From Pictodentalium vernedei (lineage: Eukaryota > Mollusca > Scaphopoda > Dentaliida > Dentaliidae), in contig CM062289.1 of NCBI GenBank assembly GCA_031216915.1, positions 245,273,187-245,337,186 on the forward strand: a stretch of DNA of 64,000 nucleotides. The letters are read 5' to 3'. Both the position numbers and the translations under genes were made by a program. The notes beneath the pieces were generated by a model. That model made no database searches. It was not told the DNA's origin and saw only the letters and a list, made by a program, of their open reading frames with translations. Positions 45,535-55,559 of the stretch are shown one piece after another; position 1 is the stretch's first letter, and the number at the start of each line of letters is the position of its first letter.

Positions 45535-46591
45535 TTGTATATTTTTCTTGGCCTATATAAATGACCTCCCTCAAAACATTCACTCAAAAGCCTGCCTCTT
45601 TGCTGATGACACTGCTATTTACCTATCCATGGCCTCTGCAAATGATTCAAAAATACTTCAAAATGACCTCAACACACTTGAAAAATGGGAAACAGACTGG
45701 GACATGCAATTTAACCCCTCAAAATGTCAAGTCATTAACATCACAAGAAAGAAAAAACACTTGGACACCAAATACTACCTACATAACACATTACTAGAAA
45801 CAACCCCATCCGTCAAATACCTTGGAGTAGATATCTCACACGATCTCTCCTGGAATACACACATAAATAGAATCACAAAAAAGGCAAATCAAACACTAGG
45901 ATTCTTACGCAGAAACATAAAAGTAAAAAACCCGCAACTTAGATCCCTTGCCTACCAGACTCTAGTCCGCCCCAAATTGGAATACGCCTCTGAAGTCTGG
46001 TCCCCCTACACCCAATCCCAAATCGATCAAATCGAAACCGTCCAAAGAAGATCAGCCCGATGGGTAAAGTCTGACTATGGACGCACTTCCAGTGTTACAG
46101 ATATGCTACAGTCCCTAAACTGGCGCCACTTAGACCTTCGGCGCATAGACTCCCGGCTCTCCCTCATGTATAAGATTACTCATAAATTAGTTGCCATTCC
46201 CGCTGAAGACCACCTAACCCCACAGTCCAGAATACCCCGTCACAGTCACCCGTGGTGTTATAGACAGATTTCGGCCATCACTGACTATTATAAGTATTCA
46301 TTCTTCCCCAGAACAGTGTATCATTGGAATAAACTCCCCCTGCATACCCCATCACTTCCCACCATTGAGCAATTCAATACGGCCATCAGTCGTATTGAAT
46401 TAGACTCACCATAACTCTTATCCACCTGCTTTTACTTTTACTTTTTAACATGTACACTCTATTTTATTTTTGTTCTCCACTTTGGCATACGTCATTTTTA
46501 CTTTTTACTAACAATCTTTGTGGCTGGCGTGCCGATTTGTTCATGTCTAAGTCCCCGCGAGGGGTTCGACATTAATGGAAGATAGATAGAT
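45535..46591 (+). pseudogene. 5'-truncated LINE, RT C-terminal part plus 3' UTR
   Basis: The frame ending at 46414 encodes the second half of a non-LTR reverse transcriptase: FLAYINDLP, then LFADDTAIYLSM with the catalytic FADD, VKYLGVDISHDLSW, a thumb region (LVRPKLEYASEVWSPY) and a C-terminal domain with YSFFPRTVYHWNKLP. It is open from the truncation to a TAA, so the insertion may be fairly young. The 3' UTR contains CCCCGCGAGGGG and ends in AGATAGATAGA, a short tandem tail typical of CR1/jockey-related elements. The ATG at 45521 lies outside the element and is not a real start. It sits in a copy of the palindromic repeat described at 48740. Confidence 0.83.
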
Positions 46592-46639
46592 ATTTTGAAA
46601 TTCTCACCTCTGATATTCCTTAAATTAAGATAAAATGGT

Positions 46640-46745
46640 TGTCGGCTTATTCGGACCTTGGCTCATTCGGACCCCGGCTTATTCGGACCTACGGCTTATT
46701 CGGACCCTGGCTTTTTCGGACCTCCGGCTTATTCGGACCCCCATA
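46640..46745. repeat. Left terminal minisatellite of the MULE
   Basis: Six variants of CGGCTTATTCGGACC in about 100 bases, inverted relative to the array at 47450-48043. Confidence 0.85.
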
Positions 46746-46979
46746 TATATAATGACAATAATGATAAGAATTCAGAAACATTTCACCTTTTATTTATATT
46801 CTGTTCTATCTTAAACTTTGAATACAGACAAATTTAAATGTTTAACAGTTTATTTCATGAGAAAAAGCAAAATACACGCACAGCAAATATTCAAATCAAA
46901 TTTCATATTTCATACAAATATATACAATCATACATAATGACTAAACGAAATTATATGATAACAATTATACACAGTACAT

Positions 46980-47345
46980 TATACCCTTTACACTGGGGCA
47001 TACAGTTTGGCAGCTTCTTTAAGTAATCTATTTGTTGTTAAGTCTTTCGTTGAGTAATCTTGCCAAAGTTCCATTATTTTCGTATTCACCTTTTTGTAGT
47101 CTTTTTTTCTGGCGTCTTGACATGATGCAGAAACAAAGTGGAAGTTGTTTCATATCTTCTCCAGATCTCACAAAACTGTGTATTGATAGCAGCTGGATAA
47201 AGGGTTTCTTTATGATTTTGAATGTTCCTTCTAAATACTATGTCTTGGCCTTGGCTAGTAGCTGTAGGTCTGTGGTGAATAGCAAATGTCTTTGATCTCC
47301 AACTCTAATGTCATCTCTGAGAAACAGTTCATCTGTTTCTGAAGA
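46980..47345 (-). pseudogene. MULE transposase remnant
   Basis: Minus-strand translation gives LLAKAKT, then a stop in place of Trp, then YLEGTFKIIKKPFIQLLSIH, FVRSGEDMKQLPL and CFCIMSRRQKKRL. This resembles the conserved catalytic block of MULE-type transposases found with FLYWCH fingers in many invertebrate genomes, where a W-Y-x-D-G-T-F-K motif carries the first catalytic Asp; here that Asp is replaced by Glu (YLEGTFK). The frame shifts near 47110, and a short piece ending KLYAPV follows with the middle of the protein deleted. It is a pseudogene. Family knowledge is from memory; no search was run. Confidence 0.65.
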
Positions 47346-47449
47346 AATGTAATCTGTGTTCAACTGAAATGATCACAACTCATAACAGGAAACAATTTTT
47401 GTCACCTTTTCTCAACAAATACTTGTCAATATTGTCATTATATATATGG

Positions 47450-48043
47450 GAGTCCAGATAAGCCGGAGGTCCGAAAAAGCCAGGTTCCAAATAAGCCGGA
47501 GGTCCGAATAAGCCGAAAATAACATGGTGATCACAATTCATATCAGGAAACAATTTTTGTCACCTTTTCTCAACAAATACTTGTCAATATTGTCATTATA
47601 TATATGGGAGCCCAAATAAGCCGGAGGTCCGAAAAAGCCAGGATCCGAATAAGCCGGAAATAACATGGTGATCACAATTCATATCAGGAAACAATTTTTG
47701 TCACCTTTTCTCAACAAATACTTGTTAATATTGTCATTATATATATGGGAGTCCAAATAAGCCGGAGGTCCGAAAAAGCCAGGGTCCGAATAAGCCGGAG
47801 GTCCAAAAAAGCCAGGGTCTGAATAAGGCGGAAATAACATGGTGATCACAATTCATATCAGGAAACAATTTTTGTCACCTTTTCTCAACAAATACTTGTC
47901 AATATTGTCATTATATATATGGGAGTCCAAATAAACCGGAGGTCCGAAAAAGCCAGGGTCCGAATAAGCCGGAGGTCCGAATAAGCCGGAGGTCCAAAAA
48001 AGCCAGGGTCCAAAAGAGCCAAGGTCCGAATAAGCCGGATACC
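47450..48043. repeat. Right terminal array of the MULE: nested minisatellite
   Basis: Larger units with AACATGGTGATCACAATTC, GGAAACAATTTTTGTCACC and CATTATATATATGGGAG repeat four times; between them 2-5 copies of GGTCCGAATAAGCCGGA or GGTCCGAAAAAGCCAG. Copy number of the small unit differs in each larger unit, showing ongoing slippage or conversion. This is not a CRISPR array: units are contiguous and eukaryotic. Confidence 0.85.
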
Positions 48044-48052
48044 AGATAAAAT

Positions 48053-48265
48053 AAATGCAAATTATACATCAAAATGAAGGTTGTGATGTATAGAACACGA
48101 AACACATACATGTATGTAATGAACTCATAGAGTTGACAGCAGGCACCACTGGTTCCTGGAAGTCTGTTATCTTATTCATACTAGAACTGATAATAAAATA
48201 ATATTTCGCAAGAACAACTCGTGGCCAATTGTGCTTCAGATATTCAATAACAAAGCTAGGCATTC
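48053..48265. repeat. Arm of the palindromic repeat P1, displaced by MULE insertion
   Basis: AAATGCAAATTATACATCAAAATG, GTATAGAACACGAA, ACTCATAGAGT and CTTCCTGGAAGTCTG follow the same order as at 49030-49165. Together with 46592-46636 this forms one arm cut by the MULE. Confidence 0.75.
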
Positions 48266-48739
48266 AAAACACTTTCGAGTGCAGCGATAGGAATGTATTT
48301 TGGAAAAGGACAGCACTGTATTTTTTTTATTAAAGATGGTTTCCATGCTCGACAGACATGCGCAAATCACTCAATACCACGAATTTCCATCGAAAAACAA
48401 AATTGTAATTCTAAGAAATTTCGGCAGGTATCATGCATGATACCTTGCATTGAATATGGCAACTGTGCAGTCTGTATCTACTATCTAATAACAGTACACT
48501 GTATTAAGGCGATCTTTCTCATTATTTGATTTTAGACGGCGTATATAAATGCCTTTTCTGTCTGATGACATCGACTGAAATCGAAAGTAAATTCATATGT
48601 AAACAAAAGCAAAGGTTTGGGAATTTACCCCCATGCAGCTCTGTCGCTGTGTTTTGAAGAATTTGATATCCTAGCTTTGTTCTTGGATATGTAAAGCACA
48701 TTTGGACACAAGTTGTTCTCTTGAAATATTATTAAATTA
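48266..48739. other. No gene seen
   Basis: Non-coding; a T run at 48320-48327. No known repeat. Confidence 0.45.
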
Positions 48740-49165
48740 CCAGTTCTGGTACGAATACAGTAGCAGACTTCCAAGAACCAGTGGTGCCTACGGTCGACTC
48801 TTTGAGTTGATTACACATGTGTTTCGTGTTCTATACATCTCAATCTTCATTTTGATGTAGGTTTTGTGTATATTTAATTTGAACTGAAGGAATATCAGAG
48901 GTGAGAATTTTCAAAATAAACAAAATTCTATTACTTGTATAGCCCCTTAACCGATTAAGGTGCTATATAAGTAATGGAATTTTTGTTTATTTTGAAATTC
49001 CCACCTCTGATATTCCTTAAATTGAAATTAAATATACACATATTATACATCAAAATGAAGGTTGAGATGTATAGAACACGAAATACACGTGTCATCAACT
49101 CATAGAGTCGACCGTAGGTACCACTGCTTCCTGGAAGTCTGCTACTCTATTCGTTCCAGAACTAG
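48740..49165. repeat. Large palindrome P1 (about 425 bp)
   Basis: Two arms of about 205 bases, inverted, centred near 48957 in TATAGCCCCTTAACCGATTAAGG. Landmarks in mirror order are CAGACTTCC/GGAAGTCTG, TTTCGTGTTCTATACAT/ATGTATAGAACACGAAA, CATTTTGATG/CATCAAAATG and GAATATCAGAGGTG/CACCTCTGATATTC. No coding capacity. Probably a foldback-type DNA transposon. Confidence 0.75.
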
Positions 49166-49269
49166 TGATCAGCCGATTATCGGTATCGGCCGATATTGGC
49201 AGCCGATATGTCTTTTTTTTCCAAATCAAGTTCTCAGGCAAATCGCTGATAATCTCAACTAAATAGTAC

Positions 49270-49930
49270 TAGTTCCTCACATTAGGGCTTTTTAGAAAAT
49301 GTATTTTTGAGGTATCACCCAAAATAAGCCCAGCCCGTATTTCTCTGAATTAAAGTTTTGACTACTGGTACCGGTGAAGCATTCTTGACTACCGGTACCA
49401 GTGAAGCATTCTTCAACACACAGGTCATCACGAAAATGTGCACGAAAATTTCAATTGTTCAATCAAAATAAAATTATGTGAATGTGTTTTGGAGTTGTTT
49501 TTTGTCAATTTAATCTTTTCACATTTTCAGCTAAAAAAATAAAATTCCCAAACTACATACTTTCGTGTTATTTATCATTGTCAGCCCTCGTGTTTATCAA
49601 CTTTATGTTGAAGACAAATGGGAAATTCCCAGTTCTCAAATTATTAATGGCCGCGTGTTCAGTGACCCAAATTGTTCATGTTATTACTTTAGAAAATGAG
49701 TTGAGAAATTACCTGATGTGATCTCTGCAAAAATAGCTACTCCAAAATAAATATGAATTAATACCCTGAGTTGTAATATCCAGTTTGATCCATGCTACAT
49801 GAAAGGCTGCTTTGAAAATAAAACAAGGGGAAGCCAAAGCCATATTGTTTACAACAATTGGGACACATTATGTACATCAGGGCGGTCAGTTTAAATATAG
49901 ATTTTTCATTTATGAAATGTGCCCACGTGT
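49270..49930. other. No gene seen
   Basis: A short direct repeat TTGACTAC(T/C)GGTACC(G/A)GTGAAGCATTCTT occurs at 49357-49412. Just before, CAGCCGATTATCGGTATCGGCCGATATTGG (49170-49200) looks like a hAT end fragment. No coding content. Confidence 0.45.
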
Positions 49931-49935
49931 TTTTA

Positions 49936-50830
49936 GTCCCTTACCGGCATCGCCGGAGGGGACTCTAGGTTTGCACTCTGTCCATCCGTCAGTCTGTCAG
50001 TCACTCTTTAGTTTTCCGGAGTTTTTTTGGAAACGCTTCAACAGAATGATTTCATTTTTGGTAAACTACTGTAGAACGATGACTTACAGATCAAGTTTGA
50101 GTTTCATGCTGATTGCATTATTCTTGTGTGAGTTACGGCCCTTGGAAATATGGAAAAGCACCAAAATATAAGTTTTCCGGACTTTTTTTGGAAACGCTTC
50201 AATGGAATGATTTCATTTTTGGAAGCCTACTATAGAACGATGACTTACAGATCAAGTTTGAGTTTCATGCTGATTGCCTTATTCTTGTGTGAGTTATGGC
50301 CCTTGGAAATATGAAAAAGTGACAAAATATCAGTTTTCCGGACTTTTTCTGGAAATGCTTCAACGGAATGATGTCATTTTTGGTAACCTACTATAGAACG
50401 ATGACTTACAGATCAAGTTTCATTTACACTCTGTCCATCCATCTGTCAGTCAGTCTGTCGGTCATACTTTAGTTTTCCGGACTTTTTTTGGAAACGCTTC
50501 AACGGAATGATTTCATTTTTGGTAACCTACTATAGAACGATGACTTACAGATCAAGTTTCATTTGCACTCTGTCCATCCGTCAGTCTGTCAGTCAGTCAG
50601 TCACTCTTTAGTTTTCCGGACTTTTTTTGGAAATGCTTCAACCGAATGATTTCATTCTTGGTAACCTACTATAGAACGATGACTTACAGATCAAGTTTGA
50701 GTTTCATGCTGATTGCATTATTCTTGTGTGAGTTATGGCCTTTGGAAATATGGAAAAGTGCCAAAATATCAGTTTTCTGGACTTTTTTTTTGGAAATGCT
50801 TCAACGGAATTCATGCTGATCACATCTAGG
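49936..50830. repeat. Tandem array T3, 140-165-bp period, about six units
   Basis: AGTTTTCCGGACTTTTTTTGG recurs near 50011, 50171, 50333, 50471, 50611 and 50770, followed each time by GGAATGATTTCATTTTTGG and AGAACGATGACTTACAGATC. Two unit types alternate: one with GAGTTTCATGCTGATTGC..GAGTTATGGCCCTTGG, the other with TGCACTCTGTCCATCCGTCAGTC. Confidence 0.8.
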
Positions 50831-50834
50831 TTAT

Positions 50835-51700
50835 AACATTTGTACAATTATTAATGCTCATTAGTCTGGTAGGGGACATTGTATTGCTTCAGCGATACAT
50901 GCGCTCTTGTTATCAATGCATTGCAGAATTCAGTAAACCCCTCCCCCAACTTCTACAGGCAGTAGATCACGGACAAGTGACAATGATTCATGTTTTTTTT
51001 TTTTTTGGTAAATGCAGTACCACTATGGCATTAACACTATGGGTGCTGGTCAAAACGTCCCCAAACCAAAACGTCCCCAAGAGTTGGTCAAAACGTCCCC
51101 AACAATTGGTCAATTCACTACCAGTGAAAATACAAATACCTTGCATGATACCACAAGGAAATTTGCTCCGGATTTTCCATCACTGATGCTTTTTGTTGGA
51201 TTTATTTGTGTTGAAAAGCTTATTGTTTAAAAAAATTAGATCGTTTGACAGACATAAATTTGCCAATAATGGGTCACTTGTGCCTATAAAGAATCACCTT
51301 GTTAAATGCAAGTTATGAGACTTGATGACTATATTTGGATCTGTGTTATCTTCAGAGGATAAAAGGCAAACTAGTCTGAACATCTTTTGTTAAATTGCAT
51401 CAGTTTTCACATCGGTTCTGTTGGATAAAAATATATTGACAAACATGTGCGTGGCATTGAAGAATGTCATTGACATTTCCTCCTTGTTAGGGTTGATTAA
51501 AAACTAGACCAGAACTCTGAATCAGGCATACCATGTAAACTGGAATATCCAGGGACATATTGACACAATTCTAATTCCCTGGGGGTTTTATATGGGATAA
51601 ATTTATTATTATGAGACTGTCGGGTCATCAAAAATGCTCATCTTGAAATGAACTGTTCTTACTGGCTATATATACAATCAGTGGTGGCACTAGCATTTCT
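50835..51700. other. No gene; short GGTCAAAACGTCCCC repeat
   Basis: Three variants of GTCAAAACGTCCCCAA lie at 51048-51115. The remainder is AT-rich without recognisable genes. Confidence 0.5.
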
Positions 51701-51729
51701 CCGACAGTGGGGACTGACCTCCCCAATAG

Positions 51730-52620
51730 GCAGGGGGTGGTGGGGATTTAGGTATATACTAGTCTGTATGACGCTATATACTGCCCCTTAACCAGCTGGG
51801 ACTGAAGGCCTGGGGTGGGAAGGGGCAGTATAGAGCCGTGTTACACAGAGGCTATGTTATGCCCCAGAAACCTTAAAACAAAATGGAGAGTACCAACAAT
51901 GAGTAGGCTGGCGGCCTAGGTATATAAGTCCAGAAACCATACAATAAAAGTCGAGAGTTTCCATACGGGGTGGAGGGGGTAGGTATATACTAGTCTGTAA
52001 ATCACTGTATACTGCCCCTTTCCCACTTGGGGGCTCAAGCCTGTGGTGTGGGGGGGGGGGGGGAGGGTGCAGTATAAAGCTGTCTTACAAAGCAGGGTTC
52101 CCGCGGGCATGGAAAAGCCTGGAATTTCAAAAATGAAATTCAAGGCCTTGAAAAGCCTTGATTTGGCTCCCTGGGCCTGGAAAAGCCTTGAAAAATGAAG
52201 CATTGCATGCCGAGTTGAGATGAATGAAATACGTCCGAGACGGTTCGAGTGGTTCAACTACGATAAGCCTGGAAAAACCTTGAATTTAACTTTCTATTAG
52301 CCTTGAAACTCCTTGAATTTGGGGTGTATATGGCCTGGAAAAGCCTGGAATTTCATGTCAGGTCAGGTGCAGGAACCCTGCAGAGGCTATGATGTGCCCC
52401 AGGAACTTCAAAACAAAAGGAGAGTTCCCAAAAATAGTGAGGATGGCGACCTACGTTTATCGGTACTACTCTGTAAGACAGCTATCTACTGACCCTCCCC
52501 TAAATTGGAGCTTATGCTTCCATGCTGGGGAGGGGCAGTATACAGCTGTTATACAGAGGCTAAAGTGTAGCCAAGAAACCATACAATGAAAGGCAAGTTT
52601 CCGGACAGGGAAAGGGAGGG
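51730..52620. repeat. Degenerate direct repeat, three units, interrupted by a hAT-type MITE
   Basis: Units carry GGTATATACTAGTCTGTA, ACTGCCCCTTA/TCCC, GGGGCAGTATA and CAGAGGCTATG, at about 51740, 51960 and 52380-52470. The MITE at 52093-52380 splits the second unit from the third. Confidence 0.55.
52093..52380. mobile_element. Non-autonomous DNA transposon, CAGGGTTCC ends
   Basis: Ends CAGGGTTCCCGCGGGC and GTGCAGGAACCCTG; interior repeats GGAAAAGCCTGGAATTTCA and CCTTGAAAAGCC. Ends resemble those of hAT MITEs. A clear 8-bp duplication could not be found (TTACAAAG before, CAGAGGCT after), so the superfamily is tentative. An older relative is at 19885. Confidence 0.55.
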
Positions 52621-52956
52621 GTAGGCCCCTCCAACTAGGGGCTATAGCCCTGCTGACCCTCTTTTGGAGCGCCCATGGTTACAATGCCCCATGAAAAATA
52701 ATAAAATATGGAACTGAAGGTCTTTCCCTGCACTCCCCCCCCCCCCCCCCCCCCCCCTCCCCCTTTCAGTTATGGTGTAGTTAATTCTATATTGTTCAAA
52801 CATGAGGCAGCCATTAAATTTACGTCAACACTCTTGAAATAGTTATTGTAGGCTGTATAGCTCACGATGTGGAACTTGGAAGTGCACAGAACTTTCAGTC
52901 TCTTGCACAAGTTGCAGGGCACTGATAGTTTTAATTTACTAACTACTAAAATGGAA

Positions 52957-53152
52957 GGTAGTGCGGTGGCTCAGTGTGGTAGACTGTTGGACTTTTATGC
53001 TAGAGGTCCCGAGTTCGATCCCCATCTGGGACGATCCGTGTTGTATCCTTGGGCAAGATACTTTATCGTGGTTGCCTACATGGGGGCACGTTGATGTCGT
53101 GTATTAAGGTGTACTGCACGTCGATGGTGCATGTGTCTTCAACCGCTGTAAC
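52957..53152 (+). mobile_element. tRNA-headed SINE, head type 1, 3' truncated
   Basis: Head GCGGTGGCTCAGTGTGGTAG and GAGTTCGATCC, body CTTGGGCAAGATACTTTATC to CAACCGCTGTAAC, then cut off at the junction with a MITE M1 half copy. Confidence 0.75.
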
Positions 53153-53309
53153 ATTATTGGGCTCTTTTCAATGAGGGGTCATAAGCTATGTTTTTTGAGA
53201 CAAAAAATGATTAAAATAATGAAAACTGAATGGTGATTTTTGTGAATACTGCTGTCCAGTTTGGGCCGTTAATGTTGGGTAAAGGGTTAAACGTTGGGTA
53301 AAGGGTTAA
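53153..53309. mobile_element. MITE M1 half copy with duplicated end
   Basis: CAATGAGGGGTCATAAGCTATG then GTTGGGTAAAGGGTTAA twice in tandem (53274-53290 and 53293-53309). Confidence 0.65.
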
Positions 53310-53582
53310 AAACTTAAAGAGCATTTTTTGCCAAACTGGTGGTTGAAAATAAAACATTTCCAGACACACTCAACCACCACTCACAACCGAGCCGAACGAA
53401 TCCCGATCGTAGGGCAGCATATGGGGACCCCCATTTTTATACATTTGGTAAATGAAAAAATACTAAACCATTTCTTCTGAATTTCCATCTGTATTGATTT
53501 AATATATGGCATGCAGTTTACTTGAATGGTGTAGATTTAAGTTAGTTGAAAGAAAATTTCATGGGCACTGCTCATGGGGGGG

Positions 53583-54698
53583 TGTTACGGTGTGGAACTC
53601 ATAATGATATTTGTGACAGAAGAAATCTGAGAATCAGCAACAATAACTAGGAATTCAACTATTTTAAAATTTAATTGAAAAAAAAATTATACAAAGATCT
53701 TTTACACTAATTGGTTTACAGAAAATAAAAACAGTGGTACTTATCAATTATTGAATTAGTCCAAAGTACAGTTAGACAGAATCTAGTAATCCAGTGGTGA
53801 AGAATCTTGTGAAGAAAGTTTTCCAGCTGGTAGTATTAAATCCAAGAATGTATCTTCAGAAACAGTATCCCGTAGATTTGTAATGAAATGTTCACTCAGA
53901 AATTTCAACAGTCTCCAATAAAATATAATAAAATGTTCAGCAAAATTCAAATGGAGTAAAAATCCAATAAATATTGGTGCTACAGGTAATTTCCAAATAA
54001 TCCAGTAGAATCCTGGCTTTTCACAAAAATATATTCTGTTTCACAGAAAGTATAAATTCTCTTTTACAAGATGAATAAATTCTCTTCTTCTCTTTGGAAT
54101 CACTTTTCCAAATTCACAATGAAGCACGGCTTCTATAATATCCTGTTGCAACAATAATGTTCTCCAATGTAAACAGCTGCTCTGAAATGAGTTGTGTCTG
54201 AAATGAGGAGTCTTTTGTGAAATGAATCCTTGAATTCTGTTGACAAGGGTTTAAATAGTGCTCAAATAGCATGTTCTCCAACTCAAAATCATCCTCGAAG
54301 TGGCAGACTATACTTGCCTGAAAATCCAGATCGACTGCACCCCCGGGGAGAGGTAGTACCTTTGTGAGAGGACCCAACCTCTCACACTGTTCCTCACCCA
54401 AGGGTTCAACCGAGATCAGCCAATAGACCATCGCAACGCAACCGGTGACACCTGCCGAGTACCTGAACCTGTTCCTCCTTCAACACGCCTAGACATGTGA
54501 GAATTGATCATTTACAGTCACTGAGGGTCGAAAGAGGCATGATCCCCATACCGTCCCTGCGCGCCTTCGGCGCGTAAAACCATTCCTTTCGTCTTGTTTT
54601 TTGGGGGGGTTCTCCAATATTCTGTTTTCTATCAGTTTCTAGGTGATTCTGTCTTAATTGACGTAAACAAGGATGACCTACTTAAACAATTGAAACAA
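53583..54698 (-). mobile_element. Reverse LTR copy, truncated, interrupted by an R1 repeat
   Basis: The reverse complement of most of the solo LTR at 28073-29048: TGTTACGG (LTR 3' end) at 53583, then landmarks such as CCAGCTGGTAGTATTAAATCC and AATCCAGTAGAATCCTGG in mirror order to about 54300, and TTTCTAGGTGATTCTGTC, GACCTACTTAAACAATTG at 54640-54690. The part between 54325 and 54600 is not LTR but a deleted R1 element. The first about 160 bases of the LTR are missing. Confidence 0.75.
54325..54600 (+). mobile_element. Internally deleted copy of repeat R1
   Basis: GGGGAGAGGTAGTACCTTTG matches 43960 and CTCCTTCAACACGCC..GAGACAT-like sequence through GGGTCGAAAG and GCGCCTTCGGCGCG matches 44566-44670; about 500 bases between are missing. 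It lies within the reverse LTR and is therefore younger than it. Confidence 0.65.
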
Positions 54699-54850
54699 TC
54701 AGCCCTTGCAATTGGTGTCGGCATTCGGCAGTGCCGAGGCAAAAGCCGAGGTGATTTTGTTTTGCGTCGGCCGATGCCAAACAGTGTGTCCGTGTGCATT
54801 AAAAGTGAAACAGAGCATGGGCGAAAATTATCAGATGAACAGATGCAGAT

Positions 54851-55553
54851 TGAAAAGATTATGTCTTTTTGACAAAACATCCTGTTAATTTAGAAAAAAA
54901 TATCCCACCATTATCTAGACAAAACTTCATCTTAATAATAGTCTTTATAGAAAGAAACACGGATCGTGTCCCAGAGCAGAACATCATTTTGTTGAAAAGG
55001 CAAAAGACGTTTCCGCCGGAATTGATACGTTTATCCGGGAACAATTGGACCTAGGAGATTCCGGCCTTCTATTGTTAAGAGGAATTTTGCGGTAACAAAT
55101 GAACAAATTATTCTTATCAAAAGCCAATTAAGTATTTTATAAATGTTAATTTGATTTATTCATCGGTGTGGATCTGTCGAATAAAATGAATGTGTGTCAG
55201 TTTGAAAAGATTATGTCTTTTTGACAAAACATCCTGTTAATTTAGAAAAAAATATCCCACCATTATCTAGACAAAACTTCATCTTAATAATAGTCTTTAT
55301 AGAAAGAAACACGGATTGTGTCCCAGAGCAGAACATCATTTTGTTGAAAAGGCAAAAGACGTTTCCGTCGGAATTGATACGTTTATCCGGTAACAATTGG
55401 ACCTAGGAGATTCCGGCCTTCTATTATTAAGAGGAATTTTGCGGTAACAAATGAACAAATTATTCTTAGCAAAAGCCAATTAAGTATTTTATAAATGTTA
55501 ATTTGATTTATTCATCGGTGTGGATCTGTCGAATAAAATGAATGTGTGTCAGT
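54851..55553. repeat. 352-bp tandem duplication, two nearly identical units
   Basis: TTGAAAAGATTATGTCTTTTTGAC begins each unit (54852 and 55204) and GAATGTGTGTCAG ends each. Only a handful of substitutions are visible (for example CGGATCGTG/CGGATTGTG and CCGCCGG/CCGTCGG), so the duplication is recent. Open frames inside are repeated with it and not credible genes. Confidence 0.88.
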
Positions 55554-55559
55554 TGCGGT

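Larger units (their letters stand above)
46637..48043 (-). mobile_element. Mutator-like element (MULE) with minisatellite ends
   Basis: A 1407-bp element flanked by a perfect 9-bp target duplication AGATAAAAT (46628-46636 and 48044-48052), the size typical of Mutator elements. The termini GGTTGTCGGCTTATTCGG and CCGAATAAGCCGGATACC are inverted. Both ends are built from a short unit (GTCCGAATAAGCCGG(A)) repeated about 6 times on the left and many times on the right, where larger units of 145-200 bases repeat four times. A transposase remnant lies at 46980-47345 (minus). The element interrupts a copy of the palindromic repeat found intact at 48740. Confidence 0.85.

Noticed and set aside
45521-45535. 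ATG as the start of a complete RT gene
   Set aside because: The ATG lies in flanking repeat DNA; the LINE is truncated and begins inside the RT domain.
47450-48043. Regularly repeated units suggesting a CRISPR array
   Set aside because: Units are contiguous minisatellites within an inverted-repeat transposon in a eukaryotic genome; there are no unique spacers or cas genes.
54869-55406. Two nearly identical 61-residue ORFs
   Set aside because: Produced by the 352-bp tandem duplication; also open on the opposite strand, which is typical of chance.
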